Source of the DNA: Pachyseris speciosa
Taxonomy: Eukaryota; Cnidaria; Anthozoa; Scleractinia; Pachyseridae
DNA length: 64,000 bases
NCBI GenBank assembly: GCA_016490735.1
Contig: JAEMWC010000369.1
Location: 398,501-462,500 of the forward strand
Reading direction: 5' to 3'
The notes below the pieces were generated by a model. It was not told the DNA's origin and did not search any database. It saw nothing but the letters and a program-made list of their open reading frames with translations. Of this stretch, positions 54,301 through 60,345 are shown one piece after another. The first letter of the stretch is position 1. Each line of letters starts with the position of its first letter. The position numbers were made by a program, and so were the translations under genes.

Positions 54301-56382
54301 ATGTCTTTTCTTTCAACAAATCTCTCAAAACAACGTGGGTAAAAAAGTACTTGGACACAACTAACAACGGGAAATGGAAACTCCTGTTTGATGTGGAACT
54401 TAAGAACTATGGAGGCGAAAGTTTTTTCCACTGTAACCTAAATGTCAGGGATACAAAGGAAATGATCAGGGTCACCGACCCTTTCCTTAAGGAAATATTA
54501 GAATATTGGGCCGTAGTAAACTACGAGCGCCAAATATCTTCTGAAATCAGTTTTGGAGAACAGGCATTATGGTTCAATTCACTACTGAGAATAGAAAATA
54601 AGCCAGTTTTCTTTAAGGATTGGTTTGAAAATGGGATAACTAAAGTGAAACACCTTCAAACAACAGGAAACAATGGATTTCTGACTCTGAATGCTTTTGT
54701 CGCAAAACATGACCTAAAAGTACGCCCTCTTGGTTTTTACGGTCTCTTGTCAGCTATAAAATCCCTTCGTAAAACGGTCTCCGGAGCTGCCGAGTTTAGG
54801 GAACACAAGTCGGAAACTTTTTGTGACAAGATCAGTATGAAATGCAAAAAGCCAGGTCCGTTAATTTACAAACAGCTAGTTAATGCCAAAGGTATAATTC
54901 CAAGCAATAGCCAAAATAAATGGCTTCAGGACTGTAACTATTTTGATGAAGGTAACAATTTTAAGTGGGAACTTGCTTACCTCATGACACCAAGATGCAC
55001 CAAAAGCACTAAATTTAATTAAACTGATCGAGTTCCAGTTTAAACGTTTGCATAGGCGTATACCAACCAATGACTTTTTATTTAAAATAGGAAGAAAAGA
55101 AAACGAGGAATGCACGTTTTGCCATGATTCCGCGGAGACATTAATCCACCTATTTTGGTCATGTCATGTTACTTCCACCTTTTGGAAAAGAGTGACCGAT
55201 TGGCTTCACGACAACCTCCCGTTAATTGGCGAATGCATTCTATTGAATATTACTGCACTGGGCCTGAGGCCGGAATCTCATGCAAAATATGCGCTTCAAT
55301 TAAACTATTGTTTCCTGTTAGCGTGTTATCATATATGGCAAGCCAAATTGGACGAAATTTTGCCTCCTTTTTACGTCTTGTCAAATCTAGACTTACAATA
55401 GAGACAAAAGCGGGAGACACCTCAAAATGGACTCTTTTTGTAGACTGCCTTTAATTTGTCTTTATTTCCTATTCCCCTGACAGACAATCTATTGAAAAAT
55501 ATGCGACAATTTTGTCATTATCTAAAAAAATTCTATAAGTATATTACTAAATTGCTCCACTCTTCAATTTTTTTTTCTTGTAACGTGCTCTTGTAATTGA
55601 TTTGTACATGTAATTTGTTTCTGTTACATTGCTATTACATTAAAAGTTCCCCTCAATAAAAAAAAAAGGATAATCGGACAAAAAAATAATAAAATAAAAT
55701 AAAATAAAATAAAATCACAAAAAAAAAAAAAGAACCGCGACTTTAATATTTAACCGCCGACAGGTTAGCTCAGTGGTAGAGCACCGGACTAGCTTGCGGG
55801 AGGTCGCGGGTTCAAACCCCGGCCGGACCAACACTTAGGGTCTTTAAATAATTGAGGAGAAAAGTGCCTTCTCGGATAAGGACGATGAACCGTAGGTCCC
55901 GTCTCACAACACTTGTACCTAATAATCTGTAGGACGTTAAAGAACCCACACACTGTTCGAAAAGAGTAGGGGACGTAGTTCCCGGTGTAGTGGTCTATCT
56001 CTACCTTTCACAGCATCTGTCTTTGACTTTCATGTGTGGGTTGGGTGGGTGGGTGAGATCAAATATGGACTGATAGAGGCAGCCAGAGGCGCCTTTACAG
56101 GCCGACGTCCGATCTCACCCTAGAGAAGCATTGTAAACTATCCCTGAAAAGCCCCGACGGGGAGAGGATAAGTAAGTATGTATGTATGTATTATATATCT
56201 CCTTGGGAATTTGTATTGAAATTCTTTACCTCCACTTCCCTTTCGCAGCCGGACGAACCTGCTTCGTGGTTGTAGCTCGTTATCAACCCGCGGGAAATGA
56301 GAAAGAAAAAGTGATGGACAACGTATTTCAACCTACTCAACAGGGAAATATGCTTCCCAGAAAATTTGGTTCCAAACATTAA
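32912..56382 (+). CDS. secreted CAP/SCP-superfamily protein (whole gene, eight exons)
   Basis: Spliced prediction 32912-32966, 42650-42748, 43316-43495, 44423-44692, 45058-45408, 47822-48040, 48442-48606 and 56249-56382: 1473 nt, 490 aa. Every internal junction is phase 1, so every internal exon is symmetric. The N-terminus is a signal peptide. About 300 residues of Pro/Ser/Thr-rich spacer follow, with a duplicated block, then a C-terminal CAP domain of GAPR-1/PRY type. CAP landmarks are FAHNSKRLLH, ITHSPL with GENVA (His and Glu of the CAP cavity), FTQMVWKNT and VVARYQPAGN. The His normally before FTQ is Arg here (ATERFTQ). Family knowledge: CAP proteins are mostly extracellular lipid or sterol binders; a specific role cannot be read here. 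Confidence 0.85.
32967..33888. other. CAP intron 1, proximal part
   Basis: Non-coding. A GC-rich block at about 33750-33860 (GGAGGTCCATATTGGGAAAG and following) looks like a dispersed repeat, but no boundaries can be set. Confidence 0.4.
35700..36310. repeat. VNTR core of foldback copy 2
   Basis: Same unit family as 13200-13930, with a different copy number and arrangement. Minus-strand frames of up to 124 codons run through it only because the repeat lacks stops. Confidence 0.75.
37469..39705 (-). pseudogene. LINE ORF2 (endonuclease and reverse transcriptase), broken
   Basis: The APE-type endonuclease starts MDLKIASLNVRGIGN (39705) and includes LQEVHCSKN and the IIGGDFNLVLD motif (near 39290). 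The reverse transcriptase follows, with GKTPGTDGLPAEFYK (near 38290), NDQTGFIKGRFIGENIRL and the catalytic QYADDTTLIL (near 37620). Several frameshifts and the deletion make it inactive. One frameshift in the endonuclease is shared with the copy at 49098. Confidence 0.88.
40122..40882 (-). pseudogene. LINE ORF1 (L1 ORF1p-like), frameshifted
   Basis: Two overlapping frames, 40882-40496 then 40481-40122, broken by one frameshift near 40490. The first part is a long heptad-rich coiled coil (ILEKLKKLDTIESTVKKIEG and following). The second has the RRM-like and C-terminal features of L1-type ORF1 proteins (VHRLGKRK, RPILERFLRYKDCEQIL, ILFRDLP-like FQMFRDLPQELVTRR). In the family it is an RNA-binding trimeric chaperone. 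Confidence 0.8.
41435..41530. mobile_element. short inverted-repeat element
   Basis: Ends AGCGGTCCG and its complement, with an inner hairpin on GTCCGGAT. It is 96 bp long; I could not find a target duplication. Confidence 0.4.
41586..41660. repeat. (TTA)n microsatellite
   Basis: Nearly uninterrupted TTA repeats. A second (TTA)n block lies at 42277-42322, at the other side of the retroelement fragment. Confidence 0.9.
41786..41913. repeat. (TACAA)n pentanucleotide tail
   Basis: About 25 TACAA units with one break near 41818. On the minus strand it directly follows the retroelement fragment at 41914-42276, so it is probably that element's simple-repeat 3' tail, later expanded. Confidence 0.85.
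41914..42276 (-). pseudogene. C-terminal fragment of a non-LTR retrotransposon with restriction-like endonuclease
   Basis: The minus-strand frame includes KWYEHSPKSVEENEEVKLLW, HHRRPDIVI, ETIIVDIAVPGDSNV and VVPVVVGALGSVSKKL. The R-P-D ... I-x-V-D-I-A-V-P-G-D pattern is the restriction-like endonuclease signature I know from R2/R4/Dong-type LINEs. It is heavily 5'-truncated and bounded by (TTA)n at the 5' side and (TACAA)n at the 3' side. Confidence 0.7.
42650..42748 (+). CDS. CAP gene exon 2: spacer
   Basis: Acceptor TGATGCATACAG, donor A|GTAAGA, phase 1-1, 33 codons. It encodes ESVSDAQLKSLSPLPVFELE and a Gly/Thr-rich end. Low-complexity extracellular spacer. Confidence 0.7.
42749..43315. 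other. CAP intron 2
   Basis: Non-coding, no element recognised. Confidence 0.5.
43316..43495 (+). CDS. CAP gene exon 3: spacer
   Basis: Acceptor TTTTTATTTCAG, donor G|GTATCT, phase 1-1, 60 codons. It encodes TIHIPLPKTHSSHETSDAPA, an Ala/Glu-rich part and INLVVNLRLLMDG. No domain recognised. Confidence 0.7.
43741..44015 (-). mobile_element. retrozyme-like hammerhead retroelement, 254-bp period, 1.08 units
   Basis: The segment AGGATACCTCACAAATTAAT begins at 43741 and again at 43995, giving a 254-bp repeat period. TGAACCCAG occurs at both borders (43734-43742 and 44016-44024), a 9-bp target duplication. There is no ORF. The minus strand carries one complete type I hammerhead ribozyme. Small, non-coding, near-dimeric and ribozyme-bearing are the defining features of retrozymes. 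It sits in CAP intron 3, antisense to the gene. A second copy lies at 57488-57811. Confidence 0.85.
43845..43929 (-). ncRNA. type I hammerhead ribozyme (intact by inspection)
   Basis: Read on the minus strand. Stem I 5' side: TTGAGCC, TG, AGCATTAGC, TAT, GCCATG. Core CTGATGA. Stem II: GGCC-TAACAA-GGCC. Core GAAA. Stem III: two pairs (A-U, C-G) closing an AGCU loop; the ACAGCTGT palindrome could also pair between two molecules. The cleavage triplet GTC follows. Stem I 3' side: CATGGC, T, GCTAATGCT, TG, GGCTCAA. Cleavage is predicted after the C of GTC. Stem I has 6, 9 and 7 Watson-Crick pairs separated by small internal loops, which suit the loop-loop contact of natural hammerheads. All invariant core bases are present. 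Confidence 0.9.
44423..44692 (+). CDS. CAP gene exon 4: duplicated spacer block, first copy
   Basis: Acceptor GTCTTTCTCCAG, phase 1-1, 90 codons. It encodes EKKPEQSEPL, DETPKPVLKANPGEYVAHEV and SVLSAGVLQGDM, ending RQPQNNYG at a G|GTATCG donor. That donor falls inside the block that stays exonic in exon 5. About three quarters of its residues are identical to exon 5. Confidence 0.7.
45058..45408 (+). CDS. CAP gene exon 5: duplicated spacer block, second copy
   Basis: Acceptor CATTTCTGCAG, donor G|GTAGGTT, phase 1-1, 117 codons. It has the same block as exon 4 (DETPKPVLKPNTGEYVAHEV), plus a longer end (SGPSFLLVPKRRMWHNVRSN) that exon 4 loses through its earlier donor. Because both exons are symmetric, either or both can be included in frame. 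Confidence 0.72.
45409..46785. other. CAP intron 5, proximal part
   Basis: Non-coding. Ends in an ATAATTATAATGATG-type microsatellite (about 46728-46785). No element recognised in the rest. Confidence 0.5.
46786..47769 (+). mobile_element. 5'-truncated L1/Tx1-like LINE, 3' end only
   Basis: Contains the C-terminal end of an ORF2-type protein in the frame at 46997-47521. LRQIFTLPHSVVLESYVKGF is followed by a CCHC-like part (DLCSFCKAESETLYHLLYQC) with FW after it. The 3' UTR ends TTAATAAAAG, then A-rich sequence. Both borders lie in ATTATAATGATGATAAT repeats, so it landed in, or was flanked by, a microsatellite. This is a different family from the LINEs at 37201 and 48920. Confidence 0.75.
47822..48040 (+). 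CDS. CAP gene exon 6: first half of the CAP domain
   Basis: Acceptor TATTTCCTGCAG, donor G|GTATAT, phase 1-1, 73 codons. FRHQILFAHNSKRLLH, then VPPLTEDQKLNREAQSFAIK, LARQGNITHSP and GKGENVALRC: the helix and cavity residues His and Glu of the CAP fold, in the usual order and spacing. Confidence 0.88.
48442..48606 (+). CDS. CAP gene exon 7: CAP signature 1
   Basis: Acceptor CTTGCTTGGCAG, donor G|GTAATG, phase 1-1, 55 codons. ATNLWYDESKKFNW, then ATERFTQMVWKNTSKVGFGR. The family signature is H-F-T-Q/A-x-V-W; here the His is Arg, which removes one of the four cavity residues. Confidence 0.88.
49098..49696 (+). pseudogene. LINE ORF2 endonuclease domain, frameshifted
   Basis: MDLKIASLNVRGIGNDTKTK opens the APE-type endonuclease, with LQEVHCSKN, SIYAPNKDD and IIGGDFNLVLDIEKD. 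The frame breaks at EADGKLLDLG (49420) and resumes one base off at LASIYAPN, exactly as in copy 1. The domain is then interrupted by the insertion at 49697. Confidence 0.88.
49697..50228. mobile_element. inverted-repeat element containing a 56-bp minisatellite
   Basis: Ends TTACCTCGGTGTAGGAACCTG and CTACCTCGGTATAAGAACCTG (inverted). AGCCAGATGTTC on both flanks (49685-49696 and 50229-50240) is a target duplication of 9-12 bp. The uninterrupted LINE copy 1 shows the empty site near 39110. Nearly the whole inside is a tandem repeat. Confidence 0.85.
49735..50200. repeat. 56-bp minisatellite, about 8 copies
   Basis: Unit anchored by CTGTACGCCATTGTTTAGAG at 49757, 49813, 49869, 49925, 49981, 50037, 50093 and 50149, exactly 56 bp each. 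Variants are limited to a few positions (TTTTT or TTTTG before CTG, GCC or GCT). Confidence 0.95.
50685..51225. mobile_element. TTAA-flanked element with about 80-bp inverted ends
   Basis: TTAA at 50681-50684 and 51226-51229. The inverted ends A(G/A)(T/G)GCTACTACGATCAGAAAA continue through CTTCAAATTTCGAAAGTGTG to CGCGAAATTT. LINE copy 1 has the uninterrupted TCTTAAAAGAGG. The TTAA duplication suggests a piggyBac- or Kolobok-mobilised non-autonomous element. No ORF. Confidence 0.85.
51299..52847 (-). mobile_element. truncated Penelope-like element with inverted terminal repeats
   Basis: 13-bp target duplication AAAGTCAAAGTGG (51286-51298 and 52848-52860). Inverted repeats of about 130 bp at 51302-51435 and 52622-52752 both contain CCTGATGAAGGAAGGCTGTG and TCCCGAAATATTGG. 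This is the LTR-like inverted arrangement described for Penelope-like elements. A 95-bp tail lies outside the right repeat. The 5' part of the coding region is missing. Confidence 0.88.
51651..52618 (-). pseudogene. Penelope-like ORF: end of reverse transcriptase and GIY-YIG endonuclease
   Basis: The frame is open from the inverted repeat. It begins in the RT thumb (TFTTYLNNIHPTIKF, SSIPFLDVNVSLNNG, TDLYTKATDKHVYLLQSSCH). A linker with paired Cys (FRCGHNCLTCNYI) and the GIY-YIG endonuclease (VIYMVQCNHCHKQYIGETKR, RLKDRFNEHRRTVD) follow. The catalytic RT motifs are absent, so this copy cannot move itself. No ATG start: it is a 5'-truncated ORF, otherwise unbroken. Confidence 0.88.
52861..55451 (+). 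pseudogene. LINE ORF2 reverse transcriptase and C-terminal region, frameshifted
   Basis: Continues ORF2 after the Penelope insertion: KKRHYKQGTTSQLKLKDN-like start, then GKTPGTDGLPAEFYKLFWN (53140) and NDQTGFIKGPFIGENIRL (53420). Next come QPQRGVRQGCP (53660), QYADDTTLILNGSKD (53795) and the C-terminal part with a CCHC-like ECTFCHDSAETLIHLFWSC (55110). At least four frameshifts or stops. It retains the C-terminal 1.45 kb that copy 1 lost. Confidence 0.88.
55756..56192 (+). mobile_element. tRNA-derived SINE with (TATG)n tail
   Basis: The head has box A (TTAGCTCAGTGG) and box B (GCGGGTTCAAACCCC) and ends in CCA at about 55830. The body matches the minus-strand copy at 20935-21364. The tail is (TATG)n. 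It stops 56 bp before CAP exon 8, so it lies in the 3' splice-site neighbourhood. Confidence 0.82.
56249..56382 (+). CDS. CAP gene exon 8: CAP signature 2 and C-terminus
   Basis: Acceptor CCCTTTCGCAG, phase 1. GRTCFVVVARYQPAGNEKEK holds the C-terminal CAP signature (V-A-R-Y-x-P-A-G-N). A short polar tail runs to the stop TAA (56380-56382). No transmembrane segment or GPI signal. Confidence 0.9.
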
Positions 56383-56454
56383 GTCGTGAGGTCATTCCCA
56401 TGTGTTTGCAAACACATTCGTGTAATCTGTGATAGAAGTACCCAATAAGTTGCT

Positions 56455-56715
56455 AGAACGCTTTTCAATTGAGTGTCGTAAAACCAAAATCAAAGAAATT
56501 ACTCTGACCAATCACAACAGACGCAATTTGCGCAATGGGCCAATCAGAATACGAAGCAATTACATGTCGCTGGCGGCAAGCGCGGGAAAATGCGCACGTG
56601 AAAGTCGCAATTGGTTTTGTATTTTTGGCTTCAGCGACCTCATTGATCGAGAAAGTGGCGCGATTTTTGCCAACCAAGAGAATTACTTTTTTGATACTCA
56701 ACTGAAAGCCGCTCT
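56455..56715. mobile_element. MITE, second member of the 27066-27346 family
   Basis: Ends AGA(A)CGCTTTTCAATTGAGTGT and its complement. Same body with CCAATCA, CGAAG(C/T)AATTAC and GAGAAAGTGGCGCGA. Its right flank (56716-56790) is also shared with 59195-59270. Confidence 0.75.
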
Positions 56716-56878
56716 AATATCCTGTTAGTTAATATATGGCCCTCAAATAAAACGAAAGTGAGGTGAAGGAAATCTCTAAAACAAACCGTTCAACAGTGCA
56801 AAGACCAGAAAGATTTCCCAACTGCTAGAATTTAAGTGTTTGTATTCGATGCCTCAACGGTTCAATTTTGTAATACAT

Positions 56879-56897
56879 AATAAAGTGTACAAATAAA
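56879..56897 (+). promoter_or_regulatory. CAP gene polyadenylation signals
   Basis: AATAAA at 56879-56884 and again at 56892-56897, about 500 bp after the stop. The 3' UTR would include the MITE at 56455-56715. Confidence 0.5.
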
Positions 56898-57487
56898 CTT
56901 GAGCAACAGTAATTCAAGACATCACTAGCTTCGTATTCTTGAATGAGTAAAAATAGACGTCCACTACAAATCGCCCATGTAAAAGGCCTTTATAACCAAG
57001 AGCCATAATAGGACTGCCTCTTGTTTATAACTTAATAACTTAATAACTTAGTAACTTTATAACTTAGGAATCACCCAATTTGCATGATTCCTTCGGAGTA
57101 TGATTAATTTGTTCCCTGATTTTTAATTTGAGTTTCAGACTCAATTTATTATGACATACCCGGTCATTGTCTTGGTCAGATAAAATCATTTGTAAGTATG
57201 AATTCTTTAGTACATCATTTTTGGACCACTGACACCATGATTTGATGTGAAGTTAAAAAAAGACTTGCTTTTATCAAATCATTTATAATCATGACATTAC
57301 AATTAATGTTGACAGCTGTATACATGAATGTTTCAGGGAAACACTCAAGCTTTCCAGGACACTTAATTTCTGAGTTCGTTTTTCAATACAAGTTCCTTAT
57401 CCATAACTCACCGAGGGAGCAAGGGGTGTGCAGTTTTAATCACAAATTAATTACAATAATGAAAAACACTGAAAAACTGAATACCTG
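56898..57487. other. non-coding, nothing recognised
   Basis: Short (TAACTTAA)n-like run near 57022. No gene. Confidence 0.5.
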
Positions 57488-57811
57488 AATGAAAACGTAA
57501 AGCTTGTGGGATGTGGCTGGAGTGACAAGGATACCTCACATATTAATGTGATCTGGTTAGCAGAAGCCACTCTAAGGGCACTAAGGCCACATGGTAGCGG
57601 GCATTACCCCTTGAATCTACCAAAGGAAAGATTGAGCCCAAGCATTAGCAGCCATGGACAGCTGTTTCGGGCTTGTTAGGCCTCATCAGCGTGGTATAGC
57701 TAATGCTCAGGCTCAAGTACCCACAGAACAATAAAACAAGCAGTGAAAACGTAAAACTTGTGGGATGTGGCTGAAGTAACAAGGGTACCTCACAAATTAA
57801 TGTGATCTGGT
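57488..57811 (-). mobile_element. retrozyme-like element, second copy, 1.26 units
   Basis: GAAAACGTAAA(G/A)CTTGTGGG occurs at 57491 and 57745, giving the same 254-bp period as the copy at 43741. One hammerhead (57632-57716) carries several core-stem substitutions. Just outside, 57819-57868 is an inverted copy of an internal segment (AGCCACTCTAAGGGCACTAA in reverse complement), so this locus also folds back. No target duplication found. Confidence 0.8.
57632..57716 (-). ncRNA. degenerate type I hammerhead ribozyme
   Basis: Same 85-base layout as 43845-43929, and the CTGATGA, GAAA and GTC elements are kept. Stem II has become GGCC/GCCC (one mismatch). The core-proximal stem I is ACCACG/CATGGC (two mismatches). 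Outer stem I pairs are intact. Probably weak or inactive. Confidence 0.8.
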
Positions 57812-57929
57812 AAGCGCTTAGTTTGGTAATGCCTGCTACCATGTGGCCTTAGTGCCCTTAGAGTGGCTATCTACCGTATTCACCTCCACTTCGGTGAATA
57901 ATTGTTAATTATCATCGCTTTTTCGGTTC

Positions 57930-58163
57930 AGGTGCACGTTTCTCAAAACTCCCGAAAACGTTTCGGGCCCGAAAAACTATTTCACGTACATTAGGTTCAT
58001 TACCAGAAATTCAATTTCTAATAATGTTAATAATCTTTTAAGAAAACACGCTACAAAATTGAGAAATACTTGTTCAAAAAGCAAGTACCAATCGATAGAA
58101 AACCGACTTGAAAAATATTTCTCGGGCCCCAAATGGTTTCCGGGAGTTTTGAGAAACGCACGC
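57930..58163. mobile_element. MITE with GTGCACGTTTCTCAAAACTC ends
   Basis: About 45-bp inverted ends (CGTTTCTCAAAACTCCCG and complement, then CGGGCCC). The right end touches the hAT relic at 58164. Confidence 0.65.
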
Positions 58164-58932
58164 CAGGCCCGTAGGGAAGGGGGGTGCGACGGGTGCGCAG
58201 GCACCCCCCCACAGGCCGAAAAAGTCCGTTTACTAGATACCGGCGATTAAAACGAAACTAAGTTATGACAAAAATGGTAAACGCAAAGTAACTGTAGTAC
58301 TTGCGTCTTGATTCGCGTATTGCGTATTTTGAAATGAAACCCAATTTATTGAACCGTTTTCATTTTATGCCGGCTGTGTGATCCCCTGCTATGTCGATAC
58401 TATGAAATTGCTGGAAGACTATTTCGGATACAGCTCGAAGCCAAAAGAGGAAAGACTCAATACCGGTGCAAAAGCCTTGAGGGATTTGTACCCAAATCTT
58501 TACGTCCTCAAGAAGTGTTGTTGCACAATTCCAGCCACCAGCTGCGAATGTGAAAGGAGCGCAAGTGCTCTAAGACGGTCCCACAGAGCCAGCAAAGCTC
58601 AAGGAAGGCTCTCTCGTTGACGGGAAGTGCTAGATTTGTTTATCCAGAAGCATTCAAGGAGGCATGAACTTGGCAAACTACTCAACAATTAAGCCCAAAA
58701 TCCATTTCGACCAAGACGTTATTAAGTTTGATCTTGACTTTCTGATTGTCTATGTAACGTCCTTCAAAACGCAGAAAATGAAGTCTTGAATGGCCATATT
58801 TTGAAAAAATTTCCCGGGGAAGCATACCCCTGGACCCCGGACCCCGGACCCCCTCGCGCCTAAGGCACTTGTCAATTCCAGTCTTCGATATTTAAACGCA
58901 CCTCCCTGCGCAAAAACCTGTCTACGGGCCTG
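58164..58932 (+). mobile_element. hAT transposon relic
   Basis: Inverted ends CAGGCCCGTAG(G/A). No 8-bp target duplication is seen, so it has been truncated or rearranged. The right side has tandem GGACCCC units near 58835. Contains a transposase C-terminal fragment. Confidence 0.75.
58378..58620 (+). pseudogene. hAT transposase C-terminal dimerisation fragment
   Basis: KALRDLYPNLYVLKKCCCTI and PATSCECERSASALRRSH match the hAT C-terminal dimerisation pattern (Y-P-N-L ... C-T-I-P-A-T-S-C-E-C-E-R-S-A-S-A-L-R-R). A stop follows at 58618. The catalytic core is missing upstream. Confidence 0.8.
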
Positions 58933-59080
58933 CCTTTCCCATGCTCAATTCGTGAGATTTTGTAGCGTTGTGTCTACCAATGGTGGCTGTAAGTTTAGGC
59001 GGTCTACACCCAATACAATGCAAAATACATTTATTAGAACATTTTTAATCTATTCTTACGTTAGGTTTTCGTTTTTCTTC

Positions 59081-59270
59081 TAGCGATCTCATTGGTCGAG
59101 AAAGTGGCGCTAGATTTTGCCAACCAATCATAGAGCGAAGTAAAGCAAAACCTAAACAAATGAGAATTACTTTTGATGCTCAAAAGCCGCTCTAATATCT
59201 TGTTAGTTAATGTATGACACTCAGATAAAACGAGTGTAAGTTGAAGGAAATCTCTAACAAAACTAGCATT
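59081..59270. repeat. partial copy of the 56455 MITE together with its flank
   Basis: 59081-59194 matches the right half of the MITE. 59195-59270 matches the non-MITE flank of the copy at 56716-56790 (CTAATATC(C/T)TGTTAGTTAAT). Either the element is larger than its inverted ends or this is a small segmental duplication. Confidence 0.7.
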
Positions 59271-60205
59271 CTCCGTTTGCTCAGAGGCGAATATTACATG
59301 CTATTCACCTCTGAGCTAGCCAATCAGAATGCGCGGAAAGCACTATTCACTTGTGTGGTATAAGCTAATAATCCATGCATATTAATCCAGCTAATGGCCG
59401 CAAATGCTATTTCCTGTCTCCTTGTTGAAAATTCTTCCTTCCCGAGAAATCTTTTAATTCCAACAATCCACCCAAATTTGGATATGGGTAACTGCGATAA
59501 ACGGAGAAAAGTTCATGGTTATTTTAAAAATAATTATTCAAATCTGATTGAGCCACCAGTTGCGATCGGCCGTGCAAACATACCTCATGTATATATATAT
59601 TCTTCATGTTTAACCAAATCAGTATCATTTGATGCGAAGTAGTACCTGTTAAGCCCACTATTGGTTTTATAAGACGATTTCATTCCTTTAAAATTTCGGC
59701 TTTTAACTATTCTAACATAAAAATTGCTTTAAGTTTTCCAAAGTAACAGCGAACAAAAATTCAAATTTGAGCCACCAAGCAGCTACGGAAGCAGGTCGTT
59801 ATAGCGCAAGTAAGCCCATCAATTATTATTTAGTTCGGTTTCATTGATAATTCCTTTCCCTTGACCAAAGGTGCAAACTTTTTTAAAAATACGAGTTAAC
59901 TTGGAAATTAAGATCGGACATGGTTCTGGTATTTATAGTTAGGAAATCCATATTTGTTTTTGCATACCCCAACTTTATTAGTATTTGTACGTCAATATTA
60001 ACAGACGGCTTTATAAAGGATCTGCAAGGAAGCGAAAAGAAAAAAAAAAGAAGAGGAATAATGACATTGGATTTTTAAAAAGGACCAGAAAATTCGGCGG
60101 TGTACTTTGATTGCTTGTTTTGGCTATGTGATTTTCATGTAGTCATTATCGCGTATTCATCACTCACGGGTATATTACGAACCAACAAAATGACCAGCCT
60201 CCTGA
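59271..60205. other. non-coding, nothing recognised
   Basis: No gene or element recognised. Confidence 0.5.
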
Positions 60206-60345
60206 TAGCTTGTTAGCTCAGTTGGTAGAGCACTGCAACGGTATTGCAGAGGTCGTGGGTCGTGGGTTTTTCAGGCTTTATTTTCACTACTGCTCATTGG
60301 TGTTAAGTAATGTCTCTAACTGCGATGATCATTCACGTTTTCATT
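60206..60345 (+). mobile_element. degenerate tRNA-derived SINE
   Basis: Box A (TTAGCTCAGTTGG) is intact. Box B is disrupted by a short duplication (GGTCGTGGGTCGTGGG). The remnant TTTTTCAGGCTTTA tail and ACTGCGATGATCATTC link it to the array at 5271-6310. Confidence 0.65.

Larger units (their letters stand above)
48920..55730 (+). mobile_element. L1/Tx1-like LINE, copy 2, carrying three nested insertions
   Basis: 5'-truncated copy of the same family as 37201-41159, with the 13-bp target duplication AGAACCGCGACTT (48907-48919 and 55731-55743). It ends in (AAAAT)n and poly(A). About 4.2 kb remain after removing the insertions at 49697-50228, 50685-51225 and 51299-52847. It lies sense to the CAP gene in its last intron. 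Confidence 0.92.
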
